The translations under genes and the position numbers were made by a program. Positions 17,043-25,914 of a stretch of 64,000 nucleotides of DNA are shown here, piece by piece. This DNA is from Acholeplasma laidlawii_A (GTDB taxonomy: Bacteria > Bacillota_I > Bacilli_A > Acholeplasmatales > Acholeplasmataceae), in NCBI RefSeq assembly GCF_030166555.2, contig NZ_CP126461.2; one strand, 5' to 3'. The notes beneath the pieces were generated by a model. The model searched no databases and had not been told where the DNA came from. It was given only the letters and a program-made list of their open reading frames with translations. The stretch's first letter is position 1, and every line of letters begins with the position of its first letter.

Positions 17043-17071
17043 ATTATATCATAAATTGTAAGCACTTACAA
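17043..17071 (-). promoter_or_regulatory. ccpA promoter with overlapping operator
   Basis: Minus strand: -35 TTGTAA (17066-17071), 17-base spacer, -10 TATAAT (17043-17048). The dyad TTGTAAG-CA-CTTACAA (17056-17071 on plus) has 7-base perfect arms and covers the whole -35 box. It resembles a LacI-family operator, with CA in place of the usual central CG. Binding there would block RNA polymerase, the classic autorepression layout. Confidence 0.7.
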
Positions 17072-17140
17072 TATGTAATGTAACAAAATGTAAAAACTTT
17101 CATAAACCGAACATATTATACATAAAATTTGTATTTATAA

Positions 17141-17176
17141 AAAGAAAAGCACTCAAGTATTAGACTTGAGTGCTTT
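17141..17176 (-). terminator. Terminator of the rpsP-rplS operon
   Basis: A perfect 13-base stem AAAGCACTCAAGT (17146-17158) with its complement (17164-17176), followed on the minus strand by TCTTTTT. Confidence 0.85.
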
Positions 17177-17188
17177 ACAATAAACAAA

Positions 17189-17551
17189 TTACTTTTGTTT
17201 TCTTTCTTTAATACGTGAAGCTTTTTTACTTAAAGTACGGATGTAATTTAATTTAGCTCTACGTACGACACCGTAACGAATGACTTCAATACGGTCTACT
17301 GCAGGTGCATGTATTGGGAATGTTCTTTCAACACCAATACCGCTTGATAATTTACGTACTGTAAATGTTTCACCAATGCCAGCGCCTTGACGTTTAATTA
17401 CTAAACCTTCAAATAACTGGATTCTTTCTTTCGCGCCTTCTTTAATTTTAACGTAAACACCAACAGTGTCTCCTGCATTAAAACTTGGACGTTCAATTAA
17501 GTGCTTTTTTGTGATTTCAGCGATTAACGATTGACCTTTTAGTTTTGCCAT
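17189..17551 (-). CDS. rplS: Ribosomal protein L19
   Basis: A 120-residue bL19 at the subunit interface of the large ribosomal subunit. Typical stretches: FNAGDTVGVYVKIKEGAKERIQLFEGLVIKRQG, TFTVRKLSSGIGVERTFP and the end RRAKLNYIRTLSKKASRI. Last gene of the rpsP-khpA-rimM-trmD-rplS operon, an order shared with Bacillus. A strong AGGAG precedes the ATG. Confidence 0.97.
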   Translation of the reverse strand: MAKLKGQSLIAEITKKHLIERPSFNAGDTVGVYVKIKEGAKERIQLFEGLVIKRQGAGIGETFTVRKLSSGIGVERTFPIHAPAVDRIEVIRYGVVRRAKLNYIRTLSKKASRIKERKQK

Positions 17552-17635
17552 ATAACGATTCTCCTTATTCTACGTCTGTTCTTGAGTAGATAAAACTCAG
17601 CGGACCAGCGTGCTTTTTAAATTATACATGAAACC

Positions 17636-18367
17636 CTATTGGGATTCAAGATTTTTTTTTATTTTACTTAATATCTTACTTTCTTCCTTAGTAAGATCTC
17701 TATTCACTAATAAATCAGGTCTTTTGAGATATGTTTTCTCTAAACTCTTCTCTAAGCGCCATAATCTAATATGTTCATGATGTCCAGACTTTAATATATC
17801 CGGTACGCTCATGCCTAAATATTCATCAGGTTTAGTATATTGTGGGTATTTAAGTAACCCTTGTTGATGGGTATCTTCCATGTAAGATGCTTCATTAATC
17901 ACACCAGGAATCAACCTTGTAATACTGTCTGTAATGACCATTGCAGGTATCTCACCGCCAGTTAATACATAATCACCAATACTTATTTCTTCATCGATTA
18001 AGTTTTGAATACGATCATCAATACCTTCATAATGCCCACAAATTAAAATCAAGTGTTTAATTTCATCACGCCACTTGGTTGCTACTTGTTGATTGAAGAC
18101 ATTCCCTTGTGGTGATAATAAAACTGTATACGTATCTTTAGTTTTTAATTTATTAATAAGTTTATGAAAAGGTGGATAGATCATTAACATACCCGCACCA
18201 CCACCATAAGGTGTGTCATCAATTTTTCCACCTTTTAAATCGGTATACAATCTTAAGTCGTGGATATTAATTTCCACACGCTTATCTTCGATTGCATGCT
18301 TGATTTTAGATGTTGTTAAAAATTGATCAAAGAAGTTTGGGAAGATGGTAATAATATCAATAATCAT
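17636..18367 (-). CDS. trmD: tRNA (guanine-N1-)-methyltransferase TrmD
   Basis: A 243-residue SPOUT methyltransferase that makes m1G37 in tRNAs and so guards against +1 frameshifting. Visible: the N-terminal IDIITIFPNFFD, DDTPYGGGAGMLM, the knot segment LICGHYEGIDDR, and the cofactor-binding SIGDYVLTGGEIPAMVI. The C-terminal LLKYPQYTKP and SGHHEHIRLWR are conserved. Its ATG overlaps the rimM TGA (ATGA). Confidence 0.97.
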   Translation of the reverse strand: MIIDIITIFPNFFDQFLTTSKIKHAIEDKRVEINIHDLRLYTDLKGGKIDDTPYGGGAGMLMIYPPFHKLINKLKTKDTYTVLLSPQGNVFNQQVATKWRDEIKHLILICGHYEGIDDRIQNLIDEEISIGDYVLTGGEIPAMVITDSITRLIPGVINEASYMEDTHQQGLLKYPQYTKPDEYLGMSVPDILKSGHHEHIRLWRLEKSLEKTYLKRPDLLVNRDLTKEESKILSKIKKNLESQ

Positions 18368-18843
18368 ATTAAACCTTCTATCGTTTCAATGTGAATAGAT
18401 GTTTCATCAACTAACTTAATGAATTTATCTATAAACGGTATAAGCACTGTTTTACCGTTATCATCTCTAAGAATTCTTAGGAGATAACCTTGTGGTACAT
18501 CAACCAATTCTAAGACTGTTCCAATCAAATAATTATGTTGGTCATATACTTTAAGACCAATTAATTTGGGCAGATGAAATGCATTTGATTCTAAATCAAG
18601 AGGCTCTTCATCCGTATATATTTCTTGTTGTTTTAAGTGTTCCACGTCAGTTAAAGTTGGGTAGCCTACAAATGAGACTAATAATAAATCCTTTTGCTCT
18701 CTAACAGTTTGAATTTTATATTTCGTGTCTTTAATGATAACATCAAAGCCTTTTACAAAACGATCAAAATCTGTATGGGGTTTAATTTTAACTTCACCCT
18801 TGATGCCGTGGGTTTGCACCACTTTACCAATAGAATACAACAT
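18364..18843 (-). CDS. rimM: 16S rRNA processing protein RimM
   Basis: A 159-residue protein with an N-terminal RimM beta-barrel (IGKVVQTHGIKGEVKIKPHTDF) and a C-terminal PRC-barrel domain (LIGLKVYDQHNYLIGTVLELVDVPQGYLL). It helps mature the 30S head by binding S19. It ends in TGA, overlapping trmD, and follows khpA by three bases. Confidence 0.95.
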   Translation of the reverse strand: MLYSIGKVVQTHGIKGEVKIKPHTDFDRFVKGFDVIIKDTKYKIQTVREQKDLLLVSFVGYPTLTDVEHLKQQEIYTDEEPLDLESNAFHLPKLIGLKVYDQHNYLIGTVLELVDVPQGYLLRILRDDNGKTVLIPFIDKFIKLVDETSIHIETIEGLI

Positions 18844-18846
18844 TGA

Positions 18847-19095
18847 TTAATACGTATCGATGTCTAAATGGACACGTTTACCAACTTTAGATGCACCTGC
18901 ATAAACGATGGTACGGATTGCTGTTGCAATCTTTCCACCCTTACCAATTACACGACCTAAATCTTGTTCATTTACAAGTAGTTGTATATGGACGATTTGA
19001 TCATCTTCTGATAATACTTTTACAGAAACATCATCTGGGGAAACCACTAATGGCGTAACTATTTGTTTGATTAATTTAGCAAAATCTACTGCCAT
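18847..19095 (-). CDS. khpA: KH-domain RNA-binding protein KhpA (YlqC)
   Basis: An 82-residue protein that is one KH domain, with the RNA-contact loop VIGKGGKIATAIR in canonical form. In Gram-positive relatives it sits between rpsP and rimM exactly as here and acts as a small RNA chaperone, often with KhpB. Ribosome site AAAAGGGGG before the ATG. Confidence 0.92.
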   Translation of the reverse strand: MAVDFAKLIKQIVTPLVVSPDDVSVKVLSEDDQIVHIQLLVNEQDLGRVIGKGGKIATAIRTIVYAGASKVGKRVHLDIDTY

Positions 19096-19116
19096 ATGTT
19101 TGACCCCCTTTTATAA

Positions 19117-19359
19117 TTATTTGTTTAAAACATTAAACTTTTTGAATAAACTCTTTACTGTATCTGTAGGTTGTGCACCGTTACTCATCCAAGCTTGAAC
19201 TTTTTCGCTATCAACTGCTACAGCACCTTTAATTGGTTCATATGTTCCAACTACTTCTAAGAATTTTCCATCTCTTGGTGCTTTTGCATCAGCTGCTACA
19301 ATTCTGTAGAATGGACGTTTGTGATTACCAAAACGTTGTAAACGTAATTTAACTGCCAT
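19117..19359 (-). CDS. rpsP: Ribosomal protein S16
   Basis: An 80-residue bS16 of the small subunit. It opens with MAVKLRLQRFGNHKRPFYRIVAADA, the most conserved part of the family, and continues with RDGKFLEVVGTYEP. First gene of the operon. It has its own promoter in the gap after the ylbG-like gene and the ribosome site AAGGAG. Confidence 0.97.
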   Translation of the reverse strand: MAVKLRLQRFGNHKRPFYRIVAADAKAPRDGKFLEVVGTYEPIKGAVAVDSEKVQAWMSNGAQPTDTVKSLFKKFNVLNK

Positions 19360-19396
19360 ATTATTTTCTCCTTATATCTAAATTTAATTCCATACT

Positions 19397-19424
19397 ATTT
19401 TAACACAATAATAACATCTGTCAA
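19397..19424 (-). promoter_or_regulatory. Promoter of the rpsP operon
   Basis: Minus strand: -35 TTGACA (19419-19424), 16-base spacer, -10 TAAAAT (19397-19402) with a TG extension (TGTTAAAAT). Confidence 0.7.
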
Positions 19425-19443
19425 GTAGTTTTGGTTGACAATG

Positions 19444-19674
19444 TTATATATTGGCATTTTCATCATAAAATAGTGAAGGAGATACCCCCATAAAGCCTTT
19501 AACATTCTTTAAATGATTGACCAAAAGTTTTTCACCCTTAGCTTCATCAAGGTATACAATAGCGTAATTAAATTTTTTAGAGATGTAAGTTAGATTCACA
19601 TCCATCTTACTTAATCTTTTAGGTACTTCTTTACCTTTAAAGTCGACTATAAATGCACATCTTTTTATTTCCAT
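19444..19674 (-). CDS. YlbG-like protein (UPF0298/DUF2129)
   Basis: A 76-residue protein resembling Bacillus YlbG: a short N-terminal strand (RCAFIVDFKG), RLSKMDVNLTYISKKFNYAIVYLD matching the family core (a basic-hydrophobic strand with YxSKKxxYxxxY), and a C-terminal helix ending KGFMGVSPS. Function unknown; ylbG often sits near ribosome and RNA-modification genes. The start at 19674 is chosen over one 11 codons upstream because it lies four bases after the stop of the pseudouridine synthase and follows GGAAGG. Confidence 0.65.
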   Translation of the reverse strand: MEIKRCAFIVDFKGKEVPKRLSKMDVNLTYISKKFNYAIVYLDEAKGEKLLVNHLKNVKGFMGVSPSLFYDENANI

Positions 19675-19678
19675 AGTA

Positions 19679-20377
19679 TTACCTTCCAAATATATCATTT
19701 TTTTCAATTTCTTTATATGTTCCCGGATCTAGATCAAGCTTCAGATCAGCAATTTGAATTCTTTTCAAATTAGTAACTAGAAAACCAACTTCTAAAAACA
19801 TCTTTTTAACTTGATGAAATTTACCTTCATCAATAGTTATATATGCAACATCTTCCTTATAATTTAAATCAAGTGCTGTACCGATATAAGGTATGCTATC
19901 TTCACCCATAATTTCAACACCTTGAAGTAGTTTTAACTTGGATGCTTCATTAAAGTTCTTATCTAGTTTAGCTTCATATACTTTCCTGATTTTTTTCTTA
20001 GGGTGTGTGATTTGGTGAACCAAATCACCACTTGTTGTAAGAATCACTAATCCTTCAGAATCATAATCTAGTCTACCTGCAATCTTTAAATCATATTGAT
20101 TATAAGGTGCACCGATCAGTTCAAATAATGAAGGGTATATTTCCGCTTTATGACTTGATAAATAGCCTGTAGGTTTATAAAAGGAAAGTATGACATTTTC
20201 TTTATAAATGACTTCAGTACCATTAACGAATATTTTATCATAATTTGGGTTTATTTTAACATCAGATGATTTAACGGTTACATTACCTACTTTAACATGC
20301 CCGTTTTTAACCATTAATTTAATTTCTTTTCTGCTCCCATAATTTAAGTTAGAGAGGAATTTGTCTAGTCTCATCAT
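19679..20377 (-). CDS. Pseudouridine synthase of the RsuA/RluB/RluE/RluF type
   Basis: A 232-residue protein: an N-terminal S4 RNA-binding domain (RLDKFLSNLNYGSRKEIKLMVKNGHV) and a catalytic domain with AGRLDYDSEGLVILTTSGDL, where the Asp of GRLDxDSEG is the nucleophile. IRKVYEAKLD and EGKFHQVKKMF complete the signature. Most like RsuA, which modifies 16S rRNA, but the specificity within the family cannot be read by eye. Translationally linked to the ylbG-like gene, with its start only 40 bases from divergent def. Confidence 0.9.
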   Translation of the reverse strand: MMRLDKFLSNLNYGSRKEIKLMVKNGHVKVGNVTVKSSDVKINPNYDKIFVNGTEVIYKENVILSFYKPTGYLSSHKAEIYPSLFELIGAPYNQYDLKIAGRLDYDSEGLVILTTSGDLVHQITHPKKKIRKVYEAKLDKNFNEASKLKLLQGVEIMGEDSIPYIGTALDLNYKEDVAYITIDEGKFHQVKKMFLEVGFLVTNLKRIQIADLKLDLDPGTYKEIEKNDIFGR

Positions 20378-20417
20378 ATTCTCCTTATGATATAATATGT
20401 CTTAGAGGTGAATACAT

Positions 20418-21005
20418 ATGATTAAAATGAACCATATCATTAGGGAAGGACACCCTAGTTTAACTACCCCATCAAAACCCGTCCTATTACCATTATCTCA
20501 AAAAGATATAGATTTAGGTAAATCTCTAATAGAATATGTGAAAAATAGTCAAGATGATGCAATGGTTAAAAAACATCGCCTTCGCCCATCTGTTGGACTA
20601 GCAGCACCACAAATTAATGAATTAAAAAGAATGTTTGCGATGCATGTAGAAGATATGGACGGTACACTTTATTCTTACGTCATGATCAATCCTGAAATTA
20701 TTGGTCACACTCACGAGGAAACCTACCTACCTGGTGGAGAAGGATGTCTTTCAGTAGACCGTGCAACAAGTGGTTTAACACCAAGATACTACGGTATTAT
20801 GGTAAGGGGATATCACCTTGATTTTGATAGCTTAACAGCAAAACCAATTGAGTTAACCTTAGAAGGTTATCCTGCAATTGTCTTCCAACACGAATACGAT
20901 CATTTAGATGGTATTATGTTTACATCTAAATTATATCCTAACCTACCAAATGCTTTTCCATTATTTGAAACATCTGATGATGAATCAGAACCGATTGCTG
21001 AATAA
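20418..21005 (+). CDS. def: Peptide deformylase (type 2)
   Basis: A 195-residue metal-dependent enzyme that removes the formyl group from nascent proteins. The three motifs are intact: VGLAAPQIN, the EGCLSV Cys ligand, and HEYDHLDG with two His ligands and the catalytic Glu. The insertion NSQDDAMVKKHRLRPS before motif 1 is that of type 2 Gram-positive deformylases. The start MIKMNHIIREG follows AGAGGTG. Confidence 0.97.
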   Translation: MIKMNHIIREGHPSLTTPSKPVLLPLSQKDIDLGKSLIEYVKNSQDDAMVKKHRLRPSVGLAAPQINELKRMFAMHVEDMDGTLYSYVMINPEIIGHTHEETYLPGGEGCLSVDRATSGLTPRYYGIMVRGYHLDFDSLTAKPIELTLEGYPAIVFQHEYDHLDGIMFTSKLYPNLPNAFPLFETSDDESEPIAE

Positions 21006-21010
21006 ACTTA

Positions 21011-21048
21011 AGGCTTAGAACTCATATGTTGGGTTCTAAGCCTTTTTA
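21011..21048 (+). terminator. Terminator of def
   Basis: An 11-base stem AGGCTTAGAAC (21011-21021) with its complement (21033-21043), then TTTTTATT. Confidence 0.85.
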
Positions 21049-21067
21049 TTTTATCAATCGTTTCTAA

Positions 21068-22927
21068 TTAAACTGTAACACCAACAGAGACAACTGGTTT
21101 ATATCTAAACTCTGCAATGTTATGTGATTTTTGAACCACATCTTTATGACCATAGTAATCAAGTACTTCAACTTCAAGTTCTTCAATACGTGTTATTTGA
21201 CCATTTAGATATTGGTTTAATTTAAGTATTGCTGTATCTATTCTTTGTAAAATACCACCAATTCTTAAATCTTGAATTTCATAACCAAATGCTTTATTTT
21301 CTAAATACCATTGTTTCATAAAGGCTTCTTTAAACGCTACAATAAGTTTTTTGGTTTGTTTTAAATCACGTAATGATTTTAATAATCCGTCTTTATCCTT
21401 TTGTTGATATGCACTTCTAAGTTCAACGCCTAGTAATACTTTTTTCTTTAATACTTTTAGTAGGGCAAATTGGGTTTCAAATATATATCTATATTCACCA
21501 TAGTTATCCATTTGTTTTTTCATCTTATTAATATGTTTTGTATAGATTTTTGGATAGTGTGCTTCTGTAGATGAATCTAGTAGCCCTAGTAAAATATCAT
21601 TATACAAGAAGTGCTTATTCGCTGTTGATTTATGTGCTAAGTTATTGGTCAGTTGGTTCGCACTATCAATTAGCATGAAGGCATCAAAATCAACTTTAGT
21701 AACCACTTTAAATGTATGTTTAAATGCATCATCTATCTCTTGGTGTCCATATTTTAATACACCATTATAAGCTAGTGATGGCAGGATAGAAAACGGTGAT
21801 GCTTCTGCTCCATTATCGCCCCATGAGGTGATAATAACATTATCTACACCCTTATTTGCACAAGCAATCATACTTGCTTTATTTGCTGCTAAACTAAAAC
21901 GGTTATCCGGTGTGAATCCAATCCACTTCCATGCGCCACCTGCAAAATAAATTGGGTTGTTAAATGCTTGGTGTTTTTCAATCATTTTTTCATAATGATC
22001 TACATCCGTATGATAATAGTCCCAATAAACTAAACTAACTTCTTTAGGTACTTGATCAATGGTTGATTGAGGAATTTGTTTTTCCTTGTTGTAGTAATCT
22101 CCCCAACCTTGAGCAAAAAACATATCTGACCACATCATAGGTTCTAGTCCGTATTTTTTACAGATATCTAGTACTCTTGATAAATGTTTTACCATGATTT
22201 CAAATCTATTTTGATAACCATTTTTATCTAGATATTTACCACGACCTAACATGTAAGCCTCATCCATACCAATGTTGATCTTTTTAGATTTAAAGGTCGT
22301 TGCAACTGTTTGAATCATCTTTTCGATGAATTCATAGGTTTTATCTTCACCTACTAATAAAATATCTAAGGTATCAAATAAATGACCGTATTGACGATAT
22401 CTTGTAATGGCATTTAAATGGGCTAGTGTTTGTATACAAGGTACTAATTCCATACCTAACTCTTCTGCAAATGCTTCAATTTCTTGGAGTTCTACTTTGG
22501 TATACGCACCACGCATATAGCCAAAGAAAGGTTCGCCTTCCATTTCAAATGTATCTTCTGTATAAAGTTGTAGTGCATCATAACCAAAGATGACTAAGTT
22601 TAATAAATAATCTTTCACTGTGTCAGTGGTTGCAACTGCATTTCTTGATGCATCTAACATGAACGTTAAGTTCTTAATCTTTTTAGGATAATCTATTTTA
22701 AATGTTGCTTTATCTTCGTTTTCTTTAAATACTCTTAAAGCTACATAAAGTTCATTGTGTGAGCTGATTTGAATATTTAAGTGTGTTGATGTTTTTTCTA
22801 AACTTAAGTGTGGTGCTAAAACCACATGTACCACAAGTCCATTATCACCAAGTTCTATGCCTAACTTTTTTGCTACAAGACTAAATCCATTTTGGTATTT
22901 TAAATCTAAGTTTTTGATATTTAACAT
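21068..22927 (-). CDS. Glycoside hydrolase family 20-like beta-N-acetylhexosaminidase
   Basis: A 619-residue protein with no signal peptide, so it probably acts in the cytoplasm. The central TIM barrel has family 20 marks: LQLYTEDTFEMEGEP, YTKVELQEIEAFAEELGMELVPCIQTLAHLNA, and the catalytic Asp-Glu pair in INIGMDEAY, followed by EPMMWSDMFF. The family removes terminal GlcNAc or GalNAc by substrate-assisted catalysis. The host is probably wall-less, so host glycans or imported amino-sugar oligosaccharides are likelier substrates than peptidoglycan (inference). Last gene of the thiI-trmH-TIM barrel operon. Confidence 0.85.
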   Translation of the reverse strand: MLNIKNLDLKYQNGFSLVAKKLGIELGDNGLVVHVVLAPHLSLEKTSTHLNIQISSHNELYVALRVFKENEDKATFKIDYPKKIKNLTFMLDASRNAVATTDTVKDYLLNLVIFGYDALQLYTEDTFEMEGEPFFGYMRGAYTKVELQEIEAFAEELGMELVPCIQTLAHLNAITRYRQYGHLFDTLDILLVGEDKTYEFIEKMIQTVATTFKSKKINIGMDEAYMLGRGKYLDKNGYQNRFEIMVKHLSRVLDICKKYGLEPMMWSDMFFAQGWGDYYNKEKQIPQSTIDQVPKEVSLVYWDYYHTDVDHYEKMIEKHQAFNNPIYFAGGAWKWIGFTPDNRFSLAANKASMIACANKGVDNVIITSWGDNGAEASPFSILPSLAYNGVLKYGHQEIDDAFKHTFKVVTKVDFDAFMLIDSANQLTNNLAHKSTANKHFLYNDILLGLLDSSTEAHYPKIYTKHINKMKKQMDNYGEYRYIFETQFALLKVLKKKVLLGVELRSAYQQKDKDGLLKSLRDLKQTKKLIVAFKEAFMKQWYLENKAFGYEIQDLRIGGILQRIDTAILKLNQYLNGQITRIEELEVEVLDYYGHKDVVQKSHNIAEFRYKPVVSVGVTV

Positions 22928-22941
22928 GTTTATTCCCTTCC

Positions 22942-23838
22942 TTATCCTAGTGCTATTTTTTTATTTAAAAACATGAGTGAGAGTACTGCCATTTGAACAA
23001 CTAAAACCCTATATGTGTCTGTTGATGTGTAACGTTCTATGAAATCATTATAGATCTTTAATTCATGTTTAGTCTTTTTAGATACAAGTTTTGAGAACCA
23101 ACCTTGTTCTTTAGCAGTGCCTAGGAGTTCTACTAAACTTGAATCTAAAACGATGTAACCTTCAAATGATTTTTTAATAAATCTTTTAGCAATCTGAGCA
23201 ACCGGTATATTTTCACCACTACCAATCACACGACCTGCTCCAGTTTTATCGATATCTTCCATGATGAGCATGCCAATATAATCTCTTAAGATACGGTATG
23301 CTGTGACTTCTGCTTCATTTATCTTATAAAGGTAAGTGTAATCAAATATAATTTCTACACGTTTGTTTCTAAGCTCATCCAAAATGTATCTGTACATTTT
23401 AGGTGTATGTTTATCACTAAACTTAATCAATACTTTAAGTTTATATTTTCTAATGATTTTAATGTGTTCAGTTATTACTTCAACAATATGTTTATAGTCA
23501 TTTACAGTTTCATCAAATACTGGAATGGTATATACATAGTATGAAGCATTAAACTTTTTAACACGTGTGACAGTGTCTTCTAGTAACTGATTATAAAGAT
23601 CCACTCCATCTATTTGATCCATATGAAAAGATGGTAATAGCGGATCCACTGCTAGAACACGTATCTTTTCAAATTGAGGGTATATTAAATCTAGCTCATC
23701 TAAAGTCATCTCATAAATTGCTTTACCACCAATACGTCTTAGCATATAGTGAGATAAATTTAGTTTATTAAACAAGTCTATCTGAGTTTCTAAACTAGCT
23801 TGTTTATAATCTAGGAATGTGGATAGAATAGCTTTCAT
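22942..23838 (-). CDS. TIM-barrel protein, xylose isomerase/sugar epimerase-like (tentative)
   Basis: A 298-residue protein with alternating strand-helix pattern: FLDYKQASLETQIDLF, SYYVYTIPVFDE, KLKVLIKFSD, VEIIFDYTYLY, GMLIMEDIDKTG, GYIVLDSS. This resembles the AP-endonuclease-2/sugar phosphate isomerase-epimerase barrel, and the strand-end acids (E, D) are in fitting places. No specific substrate can be assigned. It overlaps trmH upstream by four bases (ATGA) and is 14 bases before the GH20 gene, suggesting a joint role in sugar handling. Confidence 0.5.
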   Translation of the reverse strand: MKAILSTFLDYKQASLETQIDLFNKLNLSHYMLRRIGGKAIYEMTLDELDLIYPQFEKIRVLAVDPLLPSFHMDQIDGVDLYNQLLEDTVTRVKKFNASYYVYTIPVFDETVNDYKHIVEVITEHIKIIRKYKLKVLIKFSDKHTPKMYRYILDELRNKRVEIIFDYTYLYKINEAEVTAYRILRDYIGMLIMEDIDKTGAGRVIGSGENIPVAQIAKRFIKKSFEGYIVLDSSLVELLGTAKEQGWFSKLVSKKTKHELKIYNDFIERYTSTDTYRVLVVQMAVLSLMFLNKKIALG

Positions 23839-24539
23839 CTCTTCTTACTCCATTCATACATGAGTATGGACCCAGCAACTGTGACATTTAAACTTTCAAC
23901 ATGATGTGTTTCAATATTTAATCTGCCATCTAAAAGTTCAATGGTCTTACTTCTTAAGCCTTGACCTTCATTACCTAATACTAAAATAAATGGGGTTTCT
24001 TTATCTGGTTCTAACTCTGATTTATGTGCATCTGCACCAAATATTTGAAAGCCTTCTTGTTTTTTTAACGTGAGGAATTCATGAATATCCAGTCTTTCAA
24101 TATATAAGTCAAAAAGTGCACCACCAGATGCACGAATTGTTTTGTCATTATATAAGTCTGCAGTGTGATTTGAAAACACCACATGCATAAAGTTAAATGC
24201 GAGTGCACTTCTTAAAATAGCACCGACATTATCCGGATTTTGAACATCATCTAAGACTAAGATTTGGTTTGAAACAATAGGTGTTGAAATCTTTTTGCAT
24301 ACTGCAAAAACATCGTACGATGTTTCAGTCACTTTCAGTTCTTTCATGAGCCCTTCACTAATTAAGGTCCCATCAATATTTTGGTTTGTTGTAACAATTT
24401 CTTCTACAACACCTTTTTTGAGTGCTAAATCAACAAAGGTTTGGCCATAAACTATATATTGATCCATTTGATCTCTATATTTTTTAGTTTTAAGCTTCAT
24501 CCAAGATTTAAATTTCTTATTGTCTTTAGATTCTATCAT
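23835..24539 (-). CDS. TrmH/SpoU-family RNA 2'-O-methyltransferase
   Basis: A 234-residue SPOUT enzyme. The N-terminal substrate-binding part is followed by the three SpoU motifs: LDDVQNPDNVGAILRSALAF, FILVLGNEGQGL, and LNIETHHVESLNVTVAGSILMYEW. It methylates a ribose in rRNA or tRNA; the exact site is unknown. The AGGAG lies in the last codons of thiI, and the ATG eleven bases on. It overlaps the TIM-barrel gene. Confidence 0.9.
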   Translation of the reverse strand: MIESKDNKKFKSWMKLKTKKYRDQMDQYIVYGQTFVDLALKKGVVEEIVTTNQNIDGTLISEGLMKELKVTETSYDVFAVCKKISTPIVSNQILVLDDVQNPDNVGAILRSALAFNFMHVVFSNHTADLYNDKTIRASGGALFDLYIERLDIHEFLTLKKQEGFQIFGADAHKSELEPDKETPFILVLGNEGQGLRSKTIELLDGRLNIETHHVESLNVTVAGSILMYEWSKKR

Positions 24540-24547
24540 GTAATAGA

Positions 24548-25786
24548 CTACTCCTGTGTATATGAACTTATTGCATCCTTCACATCAAAGCCGTGTAATG
24601 CGATTTCAAAATCAGTGGTAGGGGTAACAATCATTGTTTGAACATTCTTCAGTGCTTCTTCTAGGAGTTCTTTAAACTCAAATCTAGATTCTTCTTTCAA
24701 TGCTTGTTCAATGGTTGGTTTAGTAACCGGGTTTCTTGGTACATAAATTGAGCAGCAATCATTAAACGGTAAAATAGATATATCATATGTATCTATTTTT
24801 TTAGATAAGTTTATGATGTCATTTTTATCATACGTAATGACTGGTCTTAAAATAGGTATTGATGTAACATTTTCTATTACTTTAATACTACTTAAGGTTT
24901 GACTTGCTACCTGACCAACGGATTCACCATTAATTAACGTATCTAAGCCATGTTGATTAGCATAGCTTTCACCTAATCGGTAAAACATACGACGCATGAT
25001 CGTAATAATATACGGATCTGCTACATAACTTAGTATCGCTTCATGTATTTTAGTAAACGGTACAAGATGTAGTTTAATCTTATTATATGGTGTATAGTAC
25101 GCTAATTTTTTAGCGATTTCTATAACCTTTTGAACAGATTCTAACGGGGTAAGTGGTGTGGATTCAAAGTGGAATAACTCCACATCAATACCTTGCTTCA
25201 TCATAAGATGTGCAGCCACCGGAGAATCAATACCACCGGATAACATCACTAAACCTTTACCACCTAAACCTATTGGAAAACCACCGAGTGCAGGTATTTT
25301 ACCCACATAGATATAAGTACCTTCGCTTCTAAGTTCAATATCTAAAACTGTTTCAGGGTTTTTCACTTCTACTTTTATTCCGTCAAATGATGGAAGTATG
25401 AGCGATGCTACCTTTTGTGAGATTTCTAAAGATTTTAGTGGATAGTTTTTATCCGTTCTCTTCGTCTCTATTTTAAATGTTGTAGGAAGCTTAACTTCCT
25501 TTTGAATCACTTCTTTTGCAAGCTGTGCAATAGATTCAATGTCTTTTGTTGTTTTGTAGATATAACTAAATGAGTGTATACCGGATACATATCCTAGTTG
25601 TTTAATCACTTCATCACTATCTACTTCATTAAAATGAATATATATACGATCATGTTGGAAAGTATACTCTACATTTACGTTTTTTAACTTACTTCTTATA
25701 TTTTTTTTAATCTGGCCGATGAATTTAGGTTTGTTCTTACCTTTTAGTACTAAATCACCAAAGCGAATTAAAATTGCCTTTTCCAT
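24548..25786 (-). CDS. thiI: tRNA 4-thiouridine synthase ThiI
   Basis: A 412-residue protein: an N-terminal ferredoxin-like and THUMP domain (KNIRSKLKNVNVEYTFQHDRIYIHF, FKIETKRTDKNYPLKS) and a PP-loop adenylation domain with SGGIDSPVAAHLMMKQG. MRRMFYRLGESYANQHG and NGESVGQVASQTLSS are diagnostic. It lacks the rhodanese tail, as in most Firmicutes, so sulfur must come from a partner such as a cysteine desulfurase. First gene of a four-gene operon that ends with GH20. Confidence 0.96.
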   Translation of the reverse strand: MEKAILIRFGDLVLKGKNKPKFIGQIKKNIRSKLKNVNVEYTFQHDRIYIHFNEVDSDEVIKQLGYVSGIHSFSYIYKTTKDIESIAQLAKEVIQKEVKLPTTFKIETKRTDKNYPLKSLEISQKVASLILPSFDGIKVEVKNPETVLDIELRSEGTYIYVGKIPALGGFPIGLGGKGLVMLSGGIDSPVAAHLMMKQGIDVELFHFESTPLTPLESVQKVIEIAKKLAYYTPYNKIKLHLVPFTKIHEAILSYVADPYIITIMRRMFYRLGESYANQHGLDTLINGESVGQVASQTLSSIKVIENVTSIPILRPVITYDKNDIINLSKKIDTYDISILPFNDCCSIYVPRNPVTKPTIEQALKEESRFEFKELLEEALKNVQTMIVTPTTDFEIALHGFDVKDAISSYTQE

Positions 25787-25914
25787 AATATCACCATGTA
25801 TTATTATATCATCTAAAGTAGATAAACATTATGTCATAATTTGTATATTTGTTTCACTTAACATAAATACTGTTATAATATTTCATATTATAGATAAGAA
25901 GAGGTGTTTTAAAA

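Noticed and set aside
16969..17065. Longer ccpA reading starting at 17065.
   Set aside because: It would begin within the operator and -10 region, has no ribosome site, and adds residues foreign to CcpA.
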